Assembly: GCA_030650395.1 (NCBI GenBank)
Contig: JAUSDY010000078.1
Coordinates: 1-64,000, forward strand
DNA: 64,000 nucleotides
Reading direction: 5' to 3'
Origin: Acidobacteriota bacterium
GTDB taxonomy: Bacteria > Acidobacteriota > Vicinamibacteria > Vicinamibacterales > UBA2999
The position numbers and the translations under genes were made by a program. Below the pieces are notes generated by a model. That model was not told where the DNA came from. It ran no database searches and worked only from the letters and a program-made list of their open reading frames with translations. Every line of letters starts with the position of its first letter. Within the stretch, counting starts at the first letter, position 1. This document shows, piece after piece, positions 1-7,848 of the stretch.

Positions 1-1194
1 CACTTCGTTGCGATCAAAAAAGACATTACCGCGCGCTTGCAGCTCGAAGCCCAGTTCCGCCAGGCGCAGAAGATGGACAGCGTGGGGCAGCTCGCCAGCG
101 GTATCGCGCACGATTTCAACAACCTGCTCACCGTGATCAACGGGATGTCGGAGCTCCTGCTGGCGCAGGTCAGTACAGACCATCTGATGCACGCGGATGT
201 GCAGGAGATTCTCCACGCCGGGGAGCGAGCCGCCACGTTGACCCGCCAGCTGCTGGCCTTCAGCCGCCAGCAGATCTTGGCGCCACGGGTGCTGAACTTC
301 AAGACGGTGGTGGCGGGGATGGAGAGTCTGCTCCGGCGTTTACTCGGCGAGGACATCGACCTGATGGTCGTACCGACACCAGCGGTGGGCAACGTCAAGG
401 CGGACCTCGGCCAATTCGAGCAAGTGATCGCCAACTTGGCCGTGAATGCCCGAGACGCCATGCCGCAGGGCGGCGAGCTGACCATCGAGATGCAGAACGT
501 CACGATCGACGAGGACGACGTTCCCGAGCACGGTGTGGTCATGCCGCCGCCCGGATCCTACGTGCTACTGGCCGTGAGCGACTCCGGTGTCGGCATGGAC
601 GAGACCACACGCGCGCGCATCTTCGAGCCGTTTTTCACCACCAAGGGTCCGGGCAAGGGCACGGGGCTGGGGCTATCGACCGTATACGGCATCGTCAAGC
701 AAAGCCATGGATTCATCTGGGTCTATAGCGAGGTCGGCCTGGGAACCAGCTTTAAGATTTACCTGCCACAGGTGACCGAGGCCGCGGGCACCGATCGGCC
801 GGGGCCGACCGTCGTGTCCAGTTCCGGCACCGAAACCATCCTCCTCGTGGAAGATAACGACGGGCTTCGCAAGCTGGCCACGCGTCTTCTAAAACCCGCC
901 GGCTACACCGTGCTCGGGGCGCGCACAGGTGAGGAGGCGCTGCTCGTGCTGGCGCGTCATGACGCACCGGTGCACCTCCTGCTCACCGATGTGGTGATGC
1001 CCGGCATGAACGGACGGGACCTCGCGGAGCGGCTCGCTCAGACTCATCCGGAGATGAAGGTGCTCTACATGTCCGGCTACACGAGCGACACCATGGTGCG
1101 ACACGGGGTGTTGGAGGCGAAGGTGCCCTTCCTCAACAAGCCGTTCACCACGGCGGCGTTGCTCCGAAAGGTTCGGGAGGTGCTGGATTCGTAG
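1..1194 (+). CDS. Hybrid sensor histidine kinase with C-terminal receiver domain (5' end outside window)
   Basis: The frame is open from base 1, so the N-terminus lies upstream of the window. The first ~12 residues (ending KDIT) look like the end of a PAS/PAC domain. Next comes a HisKA domain with H-box GIAHDFNNLL (phospho-acceptor His37 counting from base 1). The HATPase domain shows N-box NLAVNARDAM, G1 DSGVGMD and FEPFFTTK/GTGLGLSTVYG. A receiver domain starts near residue 277 (VEDN acidic pocket), with phospho-acceptor Asp330 in LLTDVVMPGMNG and conserved Lys380 in FLNKPF. The His-to-Asp layout in one cytoplasmic chain suggests an intramolecular phosphorelay. No output domain follows the receiver. 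The signal and partner cannot be told from this fragment. Confidence 0.93.
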   Translation, partial: HFVAIKKDITARLQLEAQFRQAQKMDSVGQLASGIAHDFNNLLTVINGMSELLLAQVSTDHLMHADVQEILHAGERAATLTRQLLAFSRQQILAPRVLNFKTVVAGMESLLRRLLGEDIDLMVVPTPAVGNVKADLGQFEQVIANLAVNARDAMPQGGELTIEMQNVTIDEDDVPEHGVVMPPPGSYVLLAVSDSGVGMDETTRARIFEPFFTTKGPGKGTGLGLSTVYGIVKQSHGFIWVYSEVGLGTSFKIYLPQVTEAAGTDRPGPTVVSSSGTETILLVEDNDGLRKLATRLLKPAGYTVLGARTGEEALLVLARHDAPVHLLLTDVVMPGMNGRDLAERLAQTHPEMKVLYMSGYTSDTMVRHGVLEAKVPFLNKPFTTAALLRKVREVLDS

Positions 1195-1518
1195 GCCTGA
1201 TACGTCTCCGCGGCCTGGGCGGGTCGTGAAGACGACGATGGCGCCGATGAACCGGGGAACACTTCGGACGAAGACCACAGCGGTCCGCCCAGGCGGCCGG
1301 CTCTTACCTCAGATCGCTGTACTCAAATCGACGAAGAGCCCTTTTACCAGAGGCATGGCAAGTCGTGATTGGCCTTCGGCCTTTTCTTCTTTAAGTCCTG
1401 CAACAAACATGAGCGGTGATTTACCGCGAGTGGTTTCGGGGAACCACCATCATCACCCCGTACCCCTTCTCTTCCGGGCTTCCATGTCCGCAATAGACAG
1501 ATTGGGCGGACTGCGGGC
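1195..1518. other. Intergenic stretch without a supported gene
   Basis: About 320 bases between the convergent kinase and PIN-toxin genes. A short GGCC-TTC-GGCC hairpin followed by a T-rich run near 1373-1390 could end transcription of the kinase gene. A frame open across the region is low-complexity and lacks a ribosome binding site, so it is not called. Confidence 0.4.
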
Positions 1519-1959
1519 TCATGCCTTCAGCGTCTCGGGCCAGACGTGAACGCCCGCCTCTTTTCCGGCGTCCCAGAGCTGGCGATCGAATGTCGCGAGC
1601 GTGATTTCTGCGCCGACCGACTCCTGCCATGTCAAGGCCGACGCGAGTTGGACCGCGTCATAGCCGCGCAGCGCGAAGTCCCAGGCGAGAGCCTCCGCGC
1701 GTGAGACAAGCGCCTCCGTGACCGGCACCTTGGCGAAGTCTGGCCATTGACTCGCGAAAGCGCGCTGCGCTTTTCGCCCATTGTCCGGTTCGACGATTCC
1801 AAGCCGGACCGCTTTCGCCAGTGCGGCTGCCACCTCGGCTCGACTGACCAGTGACGTCGCCACGACATCTGCCCTGGCAGACAGTTCGGCGGTTTCCCGC
1901 GAGCCGCGCTCCGCCACGTAGCGCTTCACCAGCGCGCTCGCGTCCAAGTACACAATCAC
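1519..1959 (-). CDS. PIN-domain ribonuclease toxin (VapC-like)
   Basis: Predicted 146-residue PIN-domain toxin, a Mg-dependent RNase in this family. Visible acidic residues: Asp in VYLDASALVKRY near the N-terminus, Glu in SRAEVAAAL, Asp in RGYDAVQLASA and Asp in ATFDRQL; these match the usual PIN quartet. The start is taken at the GTG that overlaps the TGA stop of the upstream antitoxin (GTGA, 1956-1959), a typical sign of translational coupling. An upstream extension of this frame carries no family sequence. Antitoxin-first order with overlap supports a type II toxin-antitoxin operon. The RNA target cannot be read from sequence. Confidence 0.9.
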   Translation of the reverse strand: MIVYLDASALVKRYVAERGSRETAELSARADVVATSLVSRAEVAAALAKAVRLGIVEPDNGRKAQRAFASQWPDFAKVPVTEALVSRAEALAWDFALRGYDAVQLASALTWQESVGAEITLATFDRQLWDAGKEAGVHVWPETLKA

Positions 1960-2234
1960 TCGCGATTCTCGCTGATCAGATCCGCGACCGTCTTCCGGCC
2001 GCTGCGTACCCGTGCGACAGGCTTCGTGGGTTTCAGTCGCCGGCCACTCCACAAAATGCGACCCGCGTTGGCGAGGACCTCAAGTCGCTCACCCAATGAG
2101 CTGGCGTCCGCGATCATCCGTGCGACAGGGCGACCGTGCTCCGTCACCACGATCGTCCCACCGCTCCTGACCTCGCGTACACACTCGCTCAGCTTGGACT
2201 TCAGTTCACGTATTCCGATGCGGCGTTCGGCCAT
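1956..2234 (-). CDS. Phd/YefM-family antitoxin
   Basis: About 92 residues. The N-terminal half (IGIRELKSKLSECVREV, then TIVVTEHGRPVARM) is the Phd/YefM DNA-binding fold: a helix that organises the dimer followed by the strand holding the GRPVA motif. The C-terminal ~40 residues are basic and probably bind and block the PIN toxin encoded immediately downstream. Two starts are possible: ATG at 2234, which has GGGGGAAGG directly in front, or TTG/ATG at 2249/2246. The first is preferred although its spacing is short. Such antitoxins usually repress their own promoter together with the toxin; no clear operator palindrome was found here. Confidence 0.85.
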   Translation of the reverse strand: MAERRIGIRELKSKLSECVREVRSGGTIVVTEHGRPVARMIADASSLGERLEVLANAGRILWSGRRLKPTKPVARVRSGRKTVADLISENRE

Positions 2235-2376
2235 ACCTTCCCCCATCAAGCAATGAGACTACATTCTATCACATGCAACCACATCAGCCATCACGCGCCA
2301 TACCGGTAATCCTCAAATCACGGCACCGACCCAATAATCCGTTCTGCTGCCGTGTACCTGAATCTCGAGATAAGAC

Positions 2377-2817
2377 GTCGATCAGACTGACGGGCAGCCC
2401 CTACCGACGCCCGTCGAAGCCTCAGGTGATCCCGGCGTCAAGACGACGTCGCTCAAGACCGCGATCCTCGGACAGGGGATTGCCCTCGAATCTGTCGACG
2501 ACCTTGGCGGCGCACTGGGCACGTCGAGCGGCGGATGCATCCGGCTCCTCAACGGTCTCTCGCCCGCCATGGAGTTCACGACCCTCGTGCACGAATACGC
2601 GCATGAACTGTTGCACCGCGCAGACGACCGCCCGGCCTCACGCGACACGCGCGAACTCGAAGCGGAGGCCGTGGCCTTCGTCGTCGGCGGGGCAGTGGGG
2701 CTCAACACGACGGACTCGTCGCGAGATTACATCTTGCTCTACCGCGGCGATCGCGAGGCGCTTTCTGGTTCGTTGGACCGCATCCAGCGCGCAGCGTCAG
2801 TCATTCTGAAGGCTGTC
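2377..2817 (+). pseudogene. ArdC-like antirestriction protein, C-terminal metallopeptidase remnant
   Basis: Reading from about 2377 the frame gives DVDQTDGQPLP, then a stretch ending GTSSGGCIRLLNGLSP, then TLVHEYAHELLHR and TRELEAEAVAFVVGGAVGL. This is the zinc-metallopeptidase half found in ArdC-like antirestriction and plasmid proteins: HEYAH is the HExxH zinc motif and the second Glu lies in ELEAEAVAF. In-frame stops precede 2377, so the N-terminal ssDNA-binding half is missing. The frame then runs straight into the antisense of the kinase gene at about 2817 with no stop of its own. It is read as a dead 3' fragment brought in by recombination. Plasmid or integrative-element origin is inferred from the family. 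Confidence 0.75.
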
Positions 2818-3614
2818 AGCGTCTCCGAGACATCGTCGCCCTTGAAGGCGCGCTGCCGGGTCAGCATCTCGTAGAGGACGACGCCAAACGACCAGATGTC
2901 CGCGCGCTTGTCCACCGGCTTGCCCCGCGCCTGCTCCGGTGCCATGTAGGCCGCAGTGCCGAGGATCAGGCCGGCCTGGGTGGCATGGATCGACAGCGTC
3001 GGCGAGTTCATCGCCTGCACGCTCGATGCGCCCGCGGGGTCCATCGCCTTGGCGAGGCCGAAATCCAGCACCTTCACCGTGCCGTCCGGGCGGACCTTGA
3101 TGTTGGCGGGCTTGAGATCCCGGTGCACGATGCCCTGCTCGTGCGCGGCTTCGAGCGCGTCGGCGATCTGCCGCGCGATCGGCAACGCCTCGTCGAGCGG
3201 CATCGGCCCACGCGCGATGTGCGCGGATAGATCCGCACCCTCGACCAGCTCCATCACGAGCGCCCGGTGGTGTCCGGCGTTCTTGCCCTGAGCCACGTCG
3301 ACGGGAGCCGGACCATCCAGCGGCAATTCTTCGATGCCGTAGATCGCGGCGATGTTCGGATGATTGAGCGCCGCGAGCGTCTGCGCTTCGCGTGTGAAGC
3401 GCGCCAACCGATCGGCATCATTCGCAACGGCGTCCGGCAGGATCTTCAGCGCGACGTCGCGATTGAGTGTGGTATCGCGCGCGCGATAGACCTCGCCCAT
3501 CCCGCCGGCCCCGAGGAGCGAGAGGACTTCGTAGGGGCCGAGCCGGGTACCAGGGGTCAACCGCGTGATTATAGGCGGGTGGGGACCCGGTTGAGGCCGA
3601 ATCCCGATGGTCAC
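2739..3614 (-). pseudogene. Ser/Thr protein kinase, truncated within the kinase domain
   Basis: The N-terminal 265 residues form a clear Hanks-type kinase: glycine loop LGAGGMGEVYRA, catalytic Lys57 (VALKIL), HRDLKPAN (His164-Asp166), DFG at 185-187, GTAAYMAPEQARG and DIWSFGVVLYEML. The match stops after DDVSETLT (about position 2817). The last ~25 residues are the antisense of the ArdC-like fragment, so the C-terminal lobe helices and the long sensor/TPR or TolB-like half usual for this family are gone. The domain probably does not fold fully. Start ATG at 3614 precedes a Pro-rich linker. It is called broken because of the sharp junction; a truncated but active kinase cannot be excluded. Confidence 0.75.
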
Positions 3615-4069
3615 TCTCTCCTCAAAGGGGTCAGCGCGGTCCGTCTCGTACTGGCCCGATGTTCTTCACGAGCGCCGTCTCCACAATGTCTCCACAACTC
3701 GGGTTGAATCCCTACAAATCGAGATCACGGCAGTGGCAAAGAACTCGGAAGAGAACCCCTGACGACTCAGGCACTTAGACCCAGAACTCGTGCGCCATCA
3801 GCCAGTTACGCAAATCGTTGACTAAGGTTTCAACTCCCGCCGCCTCCACCATTTCTAGCAAAATTGCCTTGAATAAAGGCAATTCATGGCCACCAACCCT
3901 CTAAACAACCCTCATTATTTCGGACCGAGGGTCCGTGATGATCACGTCGAGCCCGGCAATCTCGCCGAGCAACGCCCTAGGTTCTCAAGTACCGACGCGT
4001 GCGATGGACAACGCTCGACCGAACCCCGCATTGCTCCTGACGGCTGCGGGTACCATGTCGAGCGCTTCT
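3615..4069. other. Intergenic stretch holding an ssrA-like fragment
   Basis: No supported gene in ~450 bases. The only recognisable element is the tmRNA 3'-end sequence at 3826-3851. The A/T-richer tract just after it (3851-3930), together with that fragment, fits the border of an integrated element. I looked for an integrase or its remnant here in all frames and found none. Confidence 0.5.
3826..3851 (+). other. 3' end of ssrA (tmRNA) as an attachment-site-like fragment
   Basis: The bases read ggtttcaactcccgc followed by cgcctccacca. This is the T-loop, 3' acceptor strand and CCA of a bacterial tmRNA (the family ends TTCAACTCCCGCC-x-CTCCACCA). No matching 5' acceptor or T-stem partner lies upstream, so this is not a whole gene. 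The 3' end of ssrA is a well-known integration site of tyrosine-recombinase elements, so this is read as an att core at one border of the 3.9-9 kb island. Confidence 0.7.
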
Positions 4070-4453
4070 TCACTCCCGCGACCCCGCGATGATGTCCGCG
4101 AGCGTTTCCGTCACATCCGTCACATGCTTGATCGAGTGCCGGCCGCTGCACTTGTTCAACTCGGCGATCGCCCGGATGCGCGCGGAGTCCTCGCCCCGTT
4201 GCGCGATGGCGGACAGGAGTTCGTCGCGCCGCTCCGCCGTGAGGATGCTCGCCTTGATCTGGCGGTGCTGCCGCGCCACGAGCGCCCGTTGGATCTTAAC
4301 CTTTCTTAACAACCGATAGCCGAGCACGCCAGCGCTGGGCATGGTGCTCCCGTAGCCGGCCCCGTGCGCGGCCAGCGTGGCGTTGCCCTTGGCCGACGTG
4401 AACAGCAGGTCGAGGAACTTCTGCTCTTTCAGGGTGAGCTTGTTAGTCGCCAT
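4070..4453 (-). CDS. Phage terminase small subunit, copy 1
   Basis: 127 residues. The N-terminus (LTLKEQKFLDLLF, then GNATLAAHGAGYGS) is the DNA-binding helix-turn-helix typical of TerS, followed by helices for oligomerisation. The C-terminal RIRAIAELNKCSGRHSIKH is almost the same in the second copy (5003-5398), so the two are paralogues that have diverged strongly in the N-terminal half. TerS normally recognises the pac/cos site and hands DNA to the large terminase; no large subunit is in the window. Start ATG at 4453 is chosen because homology begins there and the preceding gene ends only 7 bases upstream. It is the last gene of a minus-strand chain. Confidence 0.82.
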   Translation of the reverse strand: MATNKLTLKEQKFLDLLFTSAKGNATLAAHGAGYGSTMPSAGVLGYRLLRKVKIQRALVARQHRQIKASILTAERRDELLSAIAQRGEDSARIRAIAELNKCSGRHSIKHVTDVTETLADIIAGSRE

Positions 4454-4460
4454 AGTTCTC

Positions 4461-4727
4461 TTATACCTCGCACTCGTCCGGCACGAAGCCGGGCACCCGC
4501 CTCCAGACCTCAAGCGGCTGATGCGCACCCTTGACCGCAAAGATCCGCTCCTCGTCGATAATCAGCAGGGCCACCTCGGTGTCGATCGTATCCGATTGCC
4601 GCTCCAGGATCGGCAGCAGCGTAAACCGCGCTGGACCCCACGAGCTGCCCATCTTTCGCGGCACCTGCACCCAGCAGGTTTCATCAGTGCCACCGGCTGG
4701 CACGGCTGGCCGGAGTCGAGCCGCCAT
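4461..4727 (-). CDS. Hypothetical small phage-type protein
   Basis: 88 residues, not recognised. It has a structured-looking core (WGPARFTLLPILERQ, then EVALLIIDEERIFAVKG) suggesting beta-strands and a charged C-terminus. It sits 7 bases upstream of the first TerS on the same strand, so the two are probably co-transcribed and may act together. The first bases overlap an antisense XRE-type remnant. There is no obvious ribosome binding site before ATG 4727. The operon position is the main support for it being real. Confidence 0.55.
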   Translation of the reverse strand: MAARLRPAVPAGGTDETCWVQVPRKMGSSWGPARFTLLPILERQSDTIDTEVALLIIDEERIFAVKGAHQPLEVWRRVPGFVPDECEV

Positions 4728-4862
4728 CGAAATGTCGTCGGCAGCGTCGAGCGCGGCGAACGCGACATCGGGATTACCGCGCTCGGCCAGCTTGCCGGAG
4801 CACTCGGCGTGTCGCTGGCAGCCTTCTTTGCGCCGTTTCGGGCGCGACAGAGGCGCGAGTGA
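4720..4862 (+). pseudogene. XRE-family helix-turn-helix fragment
   Basis: In this frame the residues SSRHRNVVGSVERGERDI followed by ALGQLAGALGVSLAAFF match the second half of an XRE/Cro-type HTH (recognition helix onward; the family has R-x-Y-[VI]-S-x-[IV]-E-R-G-x-R-N and ALGVSLxELF). The first two helices are absent and the frame upstream is the antisense of other genes. It reads as the 3' remnant of a phage-type repressor gene on the plus strand, ending with TGA at 4860-4862. Confidence 0.6.
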
Positions 4863-4871
4863 AGCGCAGGA

Positions 4872-5006
4872 TCACGGCACCACGTCAGATCCGCGTGCTG
4901 CTGTGTGGCGTTGTGCTGGCCCGTCAATCAGTTTGACGCGCGGCGAGGCTCGAATCTCGATCTGTGTGGCCCAGCCCTGGGGGCGGTTTGCCGGACCCGG
5001 TGTCAC
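4872..5006 (-). CDS. Hypothetical 44-residue protein coupled to terS copy 2
   Basis: A GTG at 5006 overlaps the TGA stop of the second terminase small subunit (GTGA). The frame gives 44 residues with the segment GWATQIEIRASPRVKLIDG. Not recognised. The overlap is the only strong evidence; a truncated longer gene is equally possible because the XRE remnant and a compositional break follow at once. Confidence 0.4.
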   Translation of the reverse strand: MTPGPANRPQGWATQIEIRASPRVKLIDGPAQRHTAARGSDVVP

Positions 5007-5398
5007 TTCCGCGACGCCATGACCGCTTGCTCGAGCGTGAGCCTGCCGTCGTGGGAATGCTTCACGGAATGTCGGCCACTGCATTTATTCAGCTCGGAGA
5101 TCGCCCGGATGCGCGCGTGCCAGTTATCCGCGCCTAGCTCGCCGCGGGCAATCGACGAGAGCAGCACGTCACGCTCCTCCGCGTTCAGGATGGCCGCCTT
5201 CGTCTCACGCGCCGCCCTGGCGTCGACGGCCTTGCGAATGTGAACTTTTGCCAACAAGCGGGCGCCGAGCGTGCGGGCGCTCCCGTAGTTCCGGGTGTAG
5301 CCCGCCGTGAGGGCCGCCTGCGTCGCGTTGGCGCGGGCGCTGCCCAATAAGGCATCAATAAATCGCCGCTCTCGAATAGTCAGCGCCTTTGTCGTCAT
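5003..5398 (-). CDS. Phage terminase small subunit, copy 2
   Basis: 131 residues. N-terminal helix-turn-helix region LTIRERRFIDALLG, then ANATQAALTAGYTRNYGSA (the GNAT-xAAxxAGY pattern of TerS). The C-terminal segment RIRAISELNKCSGRHSVKH is shared with copy 1 at 4070-4453. The middle and DNA-binding parts differ, so the two copies may bind different packaging sites. Start ATG 5398 is preceded by GGGGA at good distance (GGGGATTACCGCAG); the frame is open further upstream to 5584, but that part does not look like the family. No large terminase, portal or capsid gene is nearby. Confidence 0.82.
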   Translation of the reverse strand: MTTKALTIRERRFIDALLGSARANATQAALTAGYTRNYGSARTLGARLLAKVHIRKAVDARAARETKAAILNAEERDVLLSSIARGELGADNWHARIRAISELNKCSGRHSVKHSHDGRLTLEQAVMASRK

Positions 5399-5587
5399 CT
5401 GCGGTAATCCCCACGCGCCAGCCGGCATACGTAACCTCGTGAAATCTGAAACCCTCTGGCCCCGTTCCGCGGTGACCGACCGGCTGCGATCGCGACGGAC
5501 GGCCGCCACGTCGTGATCGGAGTCGGCGTCGCGGTGTTCCTCGACGTCCAGCTCGCGAACAACCTCGGCCACCATTGCCCACAAGCG

Positions 5588-5818
5588 TCAAGACACGACG
5601 TCAGGATCTACGTGTCCAGCGGCAATTCCCGACGCGAGCAGGTCAATGCGGCACGGCTCTTCGTTGCGCTTTCGATGGGCCAGGACGCGGCAACTTGCTC
5701 GACAGTGAAGTTGAGTCTTTCGAGTCGCCTTGAACGGGCGTCCGCAGCCCTGACACAGGCACCCGCTGTTAACGCCTAGTAACGCCTGGGTGGGGCGATC
5801 AGCCGCTCGCTCTACCAT
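5588..5818 (-). CDS. Small zinc-ribbon-like protein
   Basis: 76 residues with Cys pattern [10 protein letters not shown] ... HCRASCR, i.e. two CxxC/CxxxC knuckles about 17 residues apart, flanked by basic residues. This suggests a single Zn-ribbon that binds nucleic acid, as seen in many small phage proteins. Start ATG 5818 has a purine-rich leader (GGAGGGCAGGGGG) directly in front; a start at 5851 would add 11 Gly/Arg-rich residues. It lies between the broken methyltransferase and the second terS on the same strand. Confidence 0.6.
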   Translation of the reverse strand: MVERAADRPTQALLGVNSGCLCQGCGRPFKATRKTQLHCRASCRVLAHRKRNEEPCRIDLLASGIAAGHVDPDVVS

Positions 5819-5879
5819 CCCCCTGCCCTCCCCCCTTAGCCACGTGCCCACGAGCGTCGCCAGCGCCCGAGTCCATGAC

Positions 5880-6241
5880 GGTGCCCGCGCGCACGCTCTC
5901 GGAGAGCTTCTCGCAGAACTGCGTCACCAGCGGTTGCGCGTACGGCGGATTCATCCAGACGCGCCCCGCCCAGAGCTGCGCGAGCCCGTCCTCCTGCGCC
6001 GTGAAGATCCGTCGGCCTTGATGACGGCGTTCGCGGCCTTCGTGGACGCGGGATCCCACCAGAACACAAACTCGGCCTGGGCTTCGAGCTTCGCGCGGAT
6101 CGCCCGCTCCAGCCCCGTGGCGTCCTTGGCCCGTGCGTAGTATCTCTCGGCGACTTCCGCGCCCGCGATCCGTTGCAGCCCTTTTTGTGGGCTGTATTTC
6201 GCCAAGCCGGCGCGTGACACTTTCGAGATGGCGCGGCTCAT
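5880..6241 (-). pseudogene. Phage DNA N-6-adenine methyltransferase (Dam-type), frameshifted and truncated
   Basis: From ATG 6241 the frame runs through [20 protein letters not shown] and [20 protein letters not shown], which resembles the N-terminal half of phage Dam-like enzymes. The continuation ([26 protein letters not shown], split here for length: [14 protein letters not shown] then [12 protein letters not shown]) lies in the next frame, so there is a frameshift near 6005. NPPY is the catalytic D/NPPY motif of adenine methyltransferases. After SESVRAGTV the family sequence ends abruptly near 5880, so the C-terminal third is also lost. The start codon overlaps the stop of the upstream gene (ATGA), showing it belonged to the same operon. 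Probably inactive. Confidence 0.72.
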
Positions 6242-6876
6242 TGTGCCCTCACCGTGGCGACCTTGGCCTCGAGGATATGCCCGCCGTGCGACTTCAGCAG
6301 CCGCGTGATCTCCGCCTTCGCCAAGCCGGCCGCCTTGGTGTGCGTGGGCGCCTCGACCGAGACATGGAGCACGACCTCAAGATGTTGCACGCCGGCCGCG
6401 GAGCCCGATAAAATTTTAACCCGCTTGGAGGCGTGCAGCTCGGCGCGTAACTCGGTGCCGGTCCAGCCCTCCGCCTTGCTCTTCTCCAACCACTCGATTT
6501 GCTCGTCCGCTTCAAGCGGCGCGACGACGATGTGATGCCCGAACGGCACGCCCTCAACACGGTTCGCGGGCGGCACCCGCTTACCGATCGAGCGGTAGAC
6601 CTTGACGCTGCCCTCCGTGAGCCCCGTCTCGGCGCTGATCAACGCATCGCGGGCGTCGCCGAAATCCTCCCGCGATTCGATGTAGCGGATCATGTCGACC
6701 ATCCAGAACCCGGAACACCGCACGGCGCGCGTGACGAAGTCAAATGCGCCTTGCGTCTCCTCGTATGTCGGGCGCCCGTGCACCTCGACCCCGGTCCCGG
6801 TGAATCGGAAGCTGCCAATATTGAACGGCTCCGACAGGGGGTGCGTCTCACTGGTCACGAGCGCCCGCTTGGCCAT
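6238..6876 (-). CDS. Hypothetical phage-type DNA-metabolism protein
   Basis: 212 residues. Not firmly recognised. The middle part carries [19 protein letters not shown], then [21 protein letters not shown] and [13 protein letters not shown]. This resembles ParB/DUF3102-like HTH proteins, in which a helix-turn-helix is followed by a 'GWS-x-x-L' helix. The likely role is DNA binding during element replication or regulation (inference). Start: ATG 6876 overlaps the TAA stop of the upstream gene (TAATG); ATG 6894 is an alternative that adds six residues. The stop overlaps the next gene (ATGA). These overlaps indicate one tightly coupled operon. Confidence 0.65.
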   Translation of the reverse strand: MAKRALVTSETHPLSEPFNIGSFRFTGTGVEVHGRPTYEETQGAFDFVTRAVRCSGFWMVDMIRYIESREDFGDARDALISAETGLTEGSVKVYRSIGKRVPPANRVEGVPFGHHIVVAPLEADEQIEWLEKSKAEGWTGTELRAELHASKRVKILSGSAAGVQHLEVVLHVSVEAPTHTKAAGLAKAEITRLLKSHGGHILEAKVATVRAQ

Positions 6877-7307
6877 TAGTTCACCGGGTGCCATGTCGGT
6901 TCACCTCGCCTTCTATCCTCGGCCGTCTGCTTCTCGCGAAACACGTCTTCAGCAGTCAGGACTGCCTCAAGTTCCAAGCAGGCAATCTTGCGATGCCAAG
7001 CCACGCGGGCCTCACCAGTCGTCCGATTCACTGACTCGACGCCGACCAGATAAACGCGGACACGATGGCCGCCCCATGTCACCGAGTCGGCACCGAACAA
7101 CTGTATGCACTCTCGCACCATTCCAAGATTCAGGACCATTCGTTGGCCATCTCGGAACTCAACCACGGCCTCCTGGGAGGGCTGCTTTGTGTATCGGTTG
7201 CGTATCTCCGTCTTGATTACGTTCTCGATGATGCCTTCGTATTGGCCACCCGTCTTCTGGAGATCGGCGACGTTGAGATACTTCTTCAGGAAGCGGGTCA
7301 TATCCAT
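6876..7307 (-). CDS. Hypothetical phage/plasmid-type protein
   Basis: 143 residues with the pattern FLKKYLNVADL near the start, a strand-rich centre (EAVVEFRDGQRMVLNLG), then FGADSVTWGGHRVRVYLVG. The arrangement resembles a widespread family of small phage proteins that begin 'KYLKAADL' and contain 'VLN' and 'W-x-G-x-x-V-x-L'. Their function is unknown to me; many sit near recombination or ssDNA-binding genes. The start overlaps the stop of the upstream gene by ten bases and the stop touches the next start (TAATG), so translation is probably coupled. Confidence 0.6.
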   Translation of the reverse strand: MDMTRFLKKYLNVADLQKTGGQYEGIIENVIKTEIRNRYTKQPSQEAVVEFRDGQRMVLNLGMVRECIQLFGADSVTWGGHRVRVYLVGVESVNRTTGEARVAWHRKIACLELEAVLTAEDVFREKQTAEDRRRGEPTWHPVN

Positions 7308-7540
7308 ACTTGCCCCGCTACTGGGCCTGCCCCTGTGCCTGCCCCTGTGTCTACTCCTGACCCTCTCCCTGCCTCTGCTCCTGTTTCTCTCACGGCTGCG
7401 GTATCTGTTTCTGATACGGATTCTGTTACGTTGCCTAGTCCTAAGAGCTCCTTCGGCCCCTGCCGCTGCGCCTGTTCCTGCCCCTGCCCCGGTGGCTGTG
7501 TCGATGTTGGAGCGTGTTGAAGTCGATGCAACGCCGTCAT
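7298..7540 (-). CDS. Low-complexity hydrophilic protein
   Basis: 80 residues, rich in Gly, Gln, Thr, Glu and Ala (GQGQEQAQRQG; GSGVDTGAGTGAGPVAG). The DNA is a degenerate tract of CCTGCCCCTGTG-like words on the plus strand, so it probably grew by slippage. It would be easy to dismiss, but its ATG overlaps the TGA of the upstream gene (ATGA at 7537-7540) and its TGA overlaps the downstream start, as for every other gene in this chain. Not recognised; a disordered linker protein is the best description. Confidence 0.45.
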   Translation of the reverse strand: MTALHRLQHAPTSTQPPGQGQEQAQRQGPKELLGLGNVTESVSETDTAAVRETGAEAGRGSGVDTGAGTGAGPVAGQVWI

Positions 7541-7848
7541 GCCACTACCGTCCTTCCCAAGCGCCTGGCATCGTGTAGTTCGGCCAGGCGTAACTTCAAG
7601 CGGGCGATCTCCGCGTTTGACGTGTGAGTCAATGTGAGCGCTTCTGACAGCACGAATCGGGCCGCATCGAGTTCGCTGTTCCGTTCAAGGAGGTCCAGTG
7701 CGATTCGCTCAAGGACAGCCACGGTGAGGTCGTCGTCGATCAAAGGCAACATCTCGACGACGAGCGCCAGCAGGGCATCTTTCGACAGCGCCCCAACCAC
7801 TTGGTTGTTGGTCGGCAAGACCGTGGTGGTGTTCGACCCAGGGGGCAT
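7537..7848 (-). CDS. Hypothetical helical protein
   Basis: About 103 residues. After a short Thr/Pro-rich start it is almost entirely alpha-helical with Leu/Ile heptads (LVVEMLPLIDDDLTVAVLER; AEIARLKLRLAEL), suggesting a small coiled-coil or helical bundle. Not recognised. The ATG at 7848 overlaps the TGA of the AlpA-like gene (TGATG), and a GTG one codon earlier is an alternative. Position directly after the regulator suggests an early function in the element. Confidence 0.55.
   Translation of the reverse strand: MPPGSNTTTVLPTNNQVVGALSKDALLALVVEMLPLIDDDLTVAVLERIALDLLERNSELDAARFVLSEALTLTHTSNAEIARLKLRLAELHDARRLGRTVVA

Noticed and set aside
1226-1549. Plus-strand frame with HHHH run
   Set aside because: No ribosome binding site or family sequence; overlaps the end of the PIN toxin gene.
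3615-4069. Integrase remnant next to the ssrA fragment
   Set aside because: Searched for R..HxxR..Y-type motifs in all frames; none found.
5399-5587. N-terminal extension or separate gene before the second TerS
   Set aside because: The frame is open but rich in Asp, Arg and Val without family sequence, and a good ribosome binding site precedes ATG 5398.
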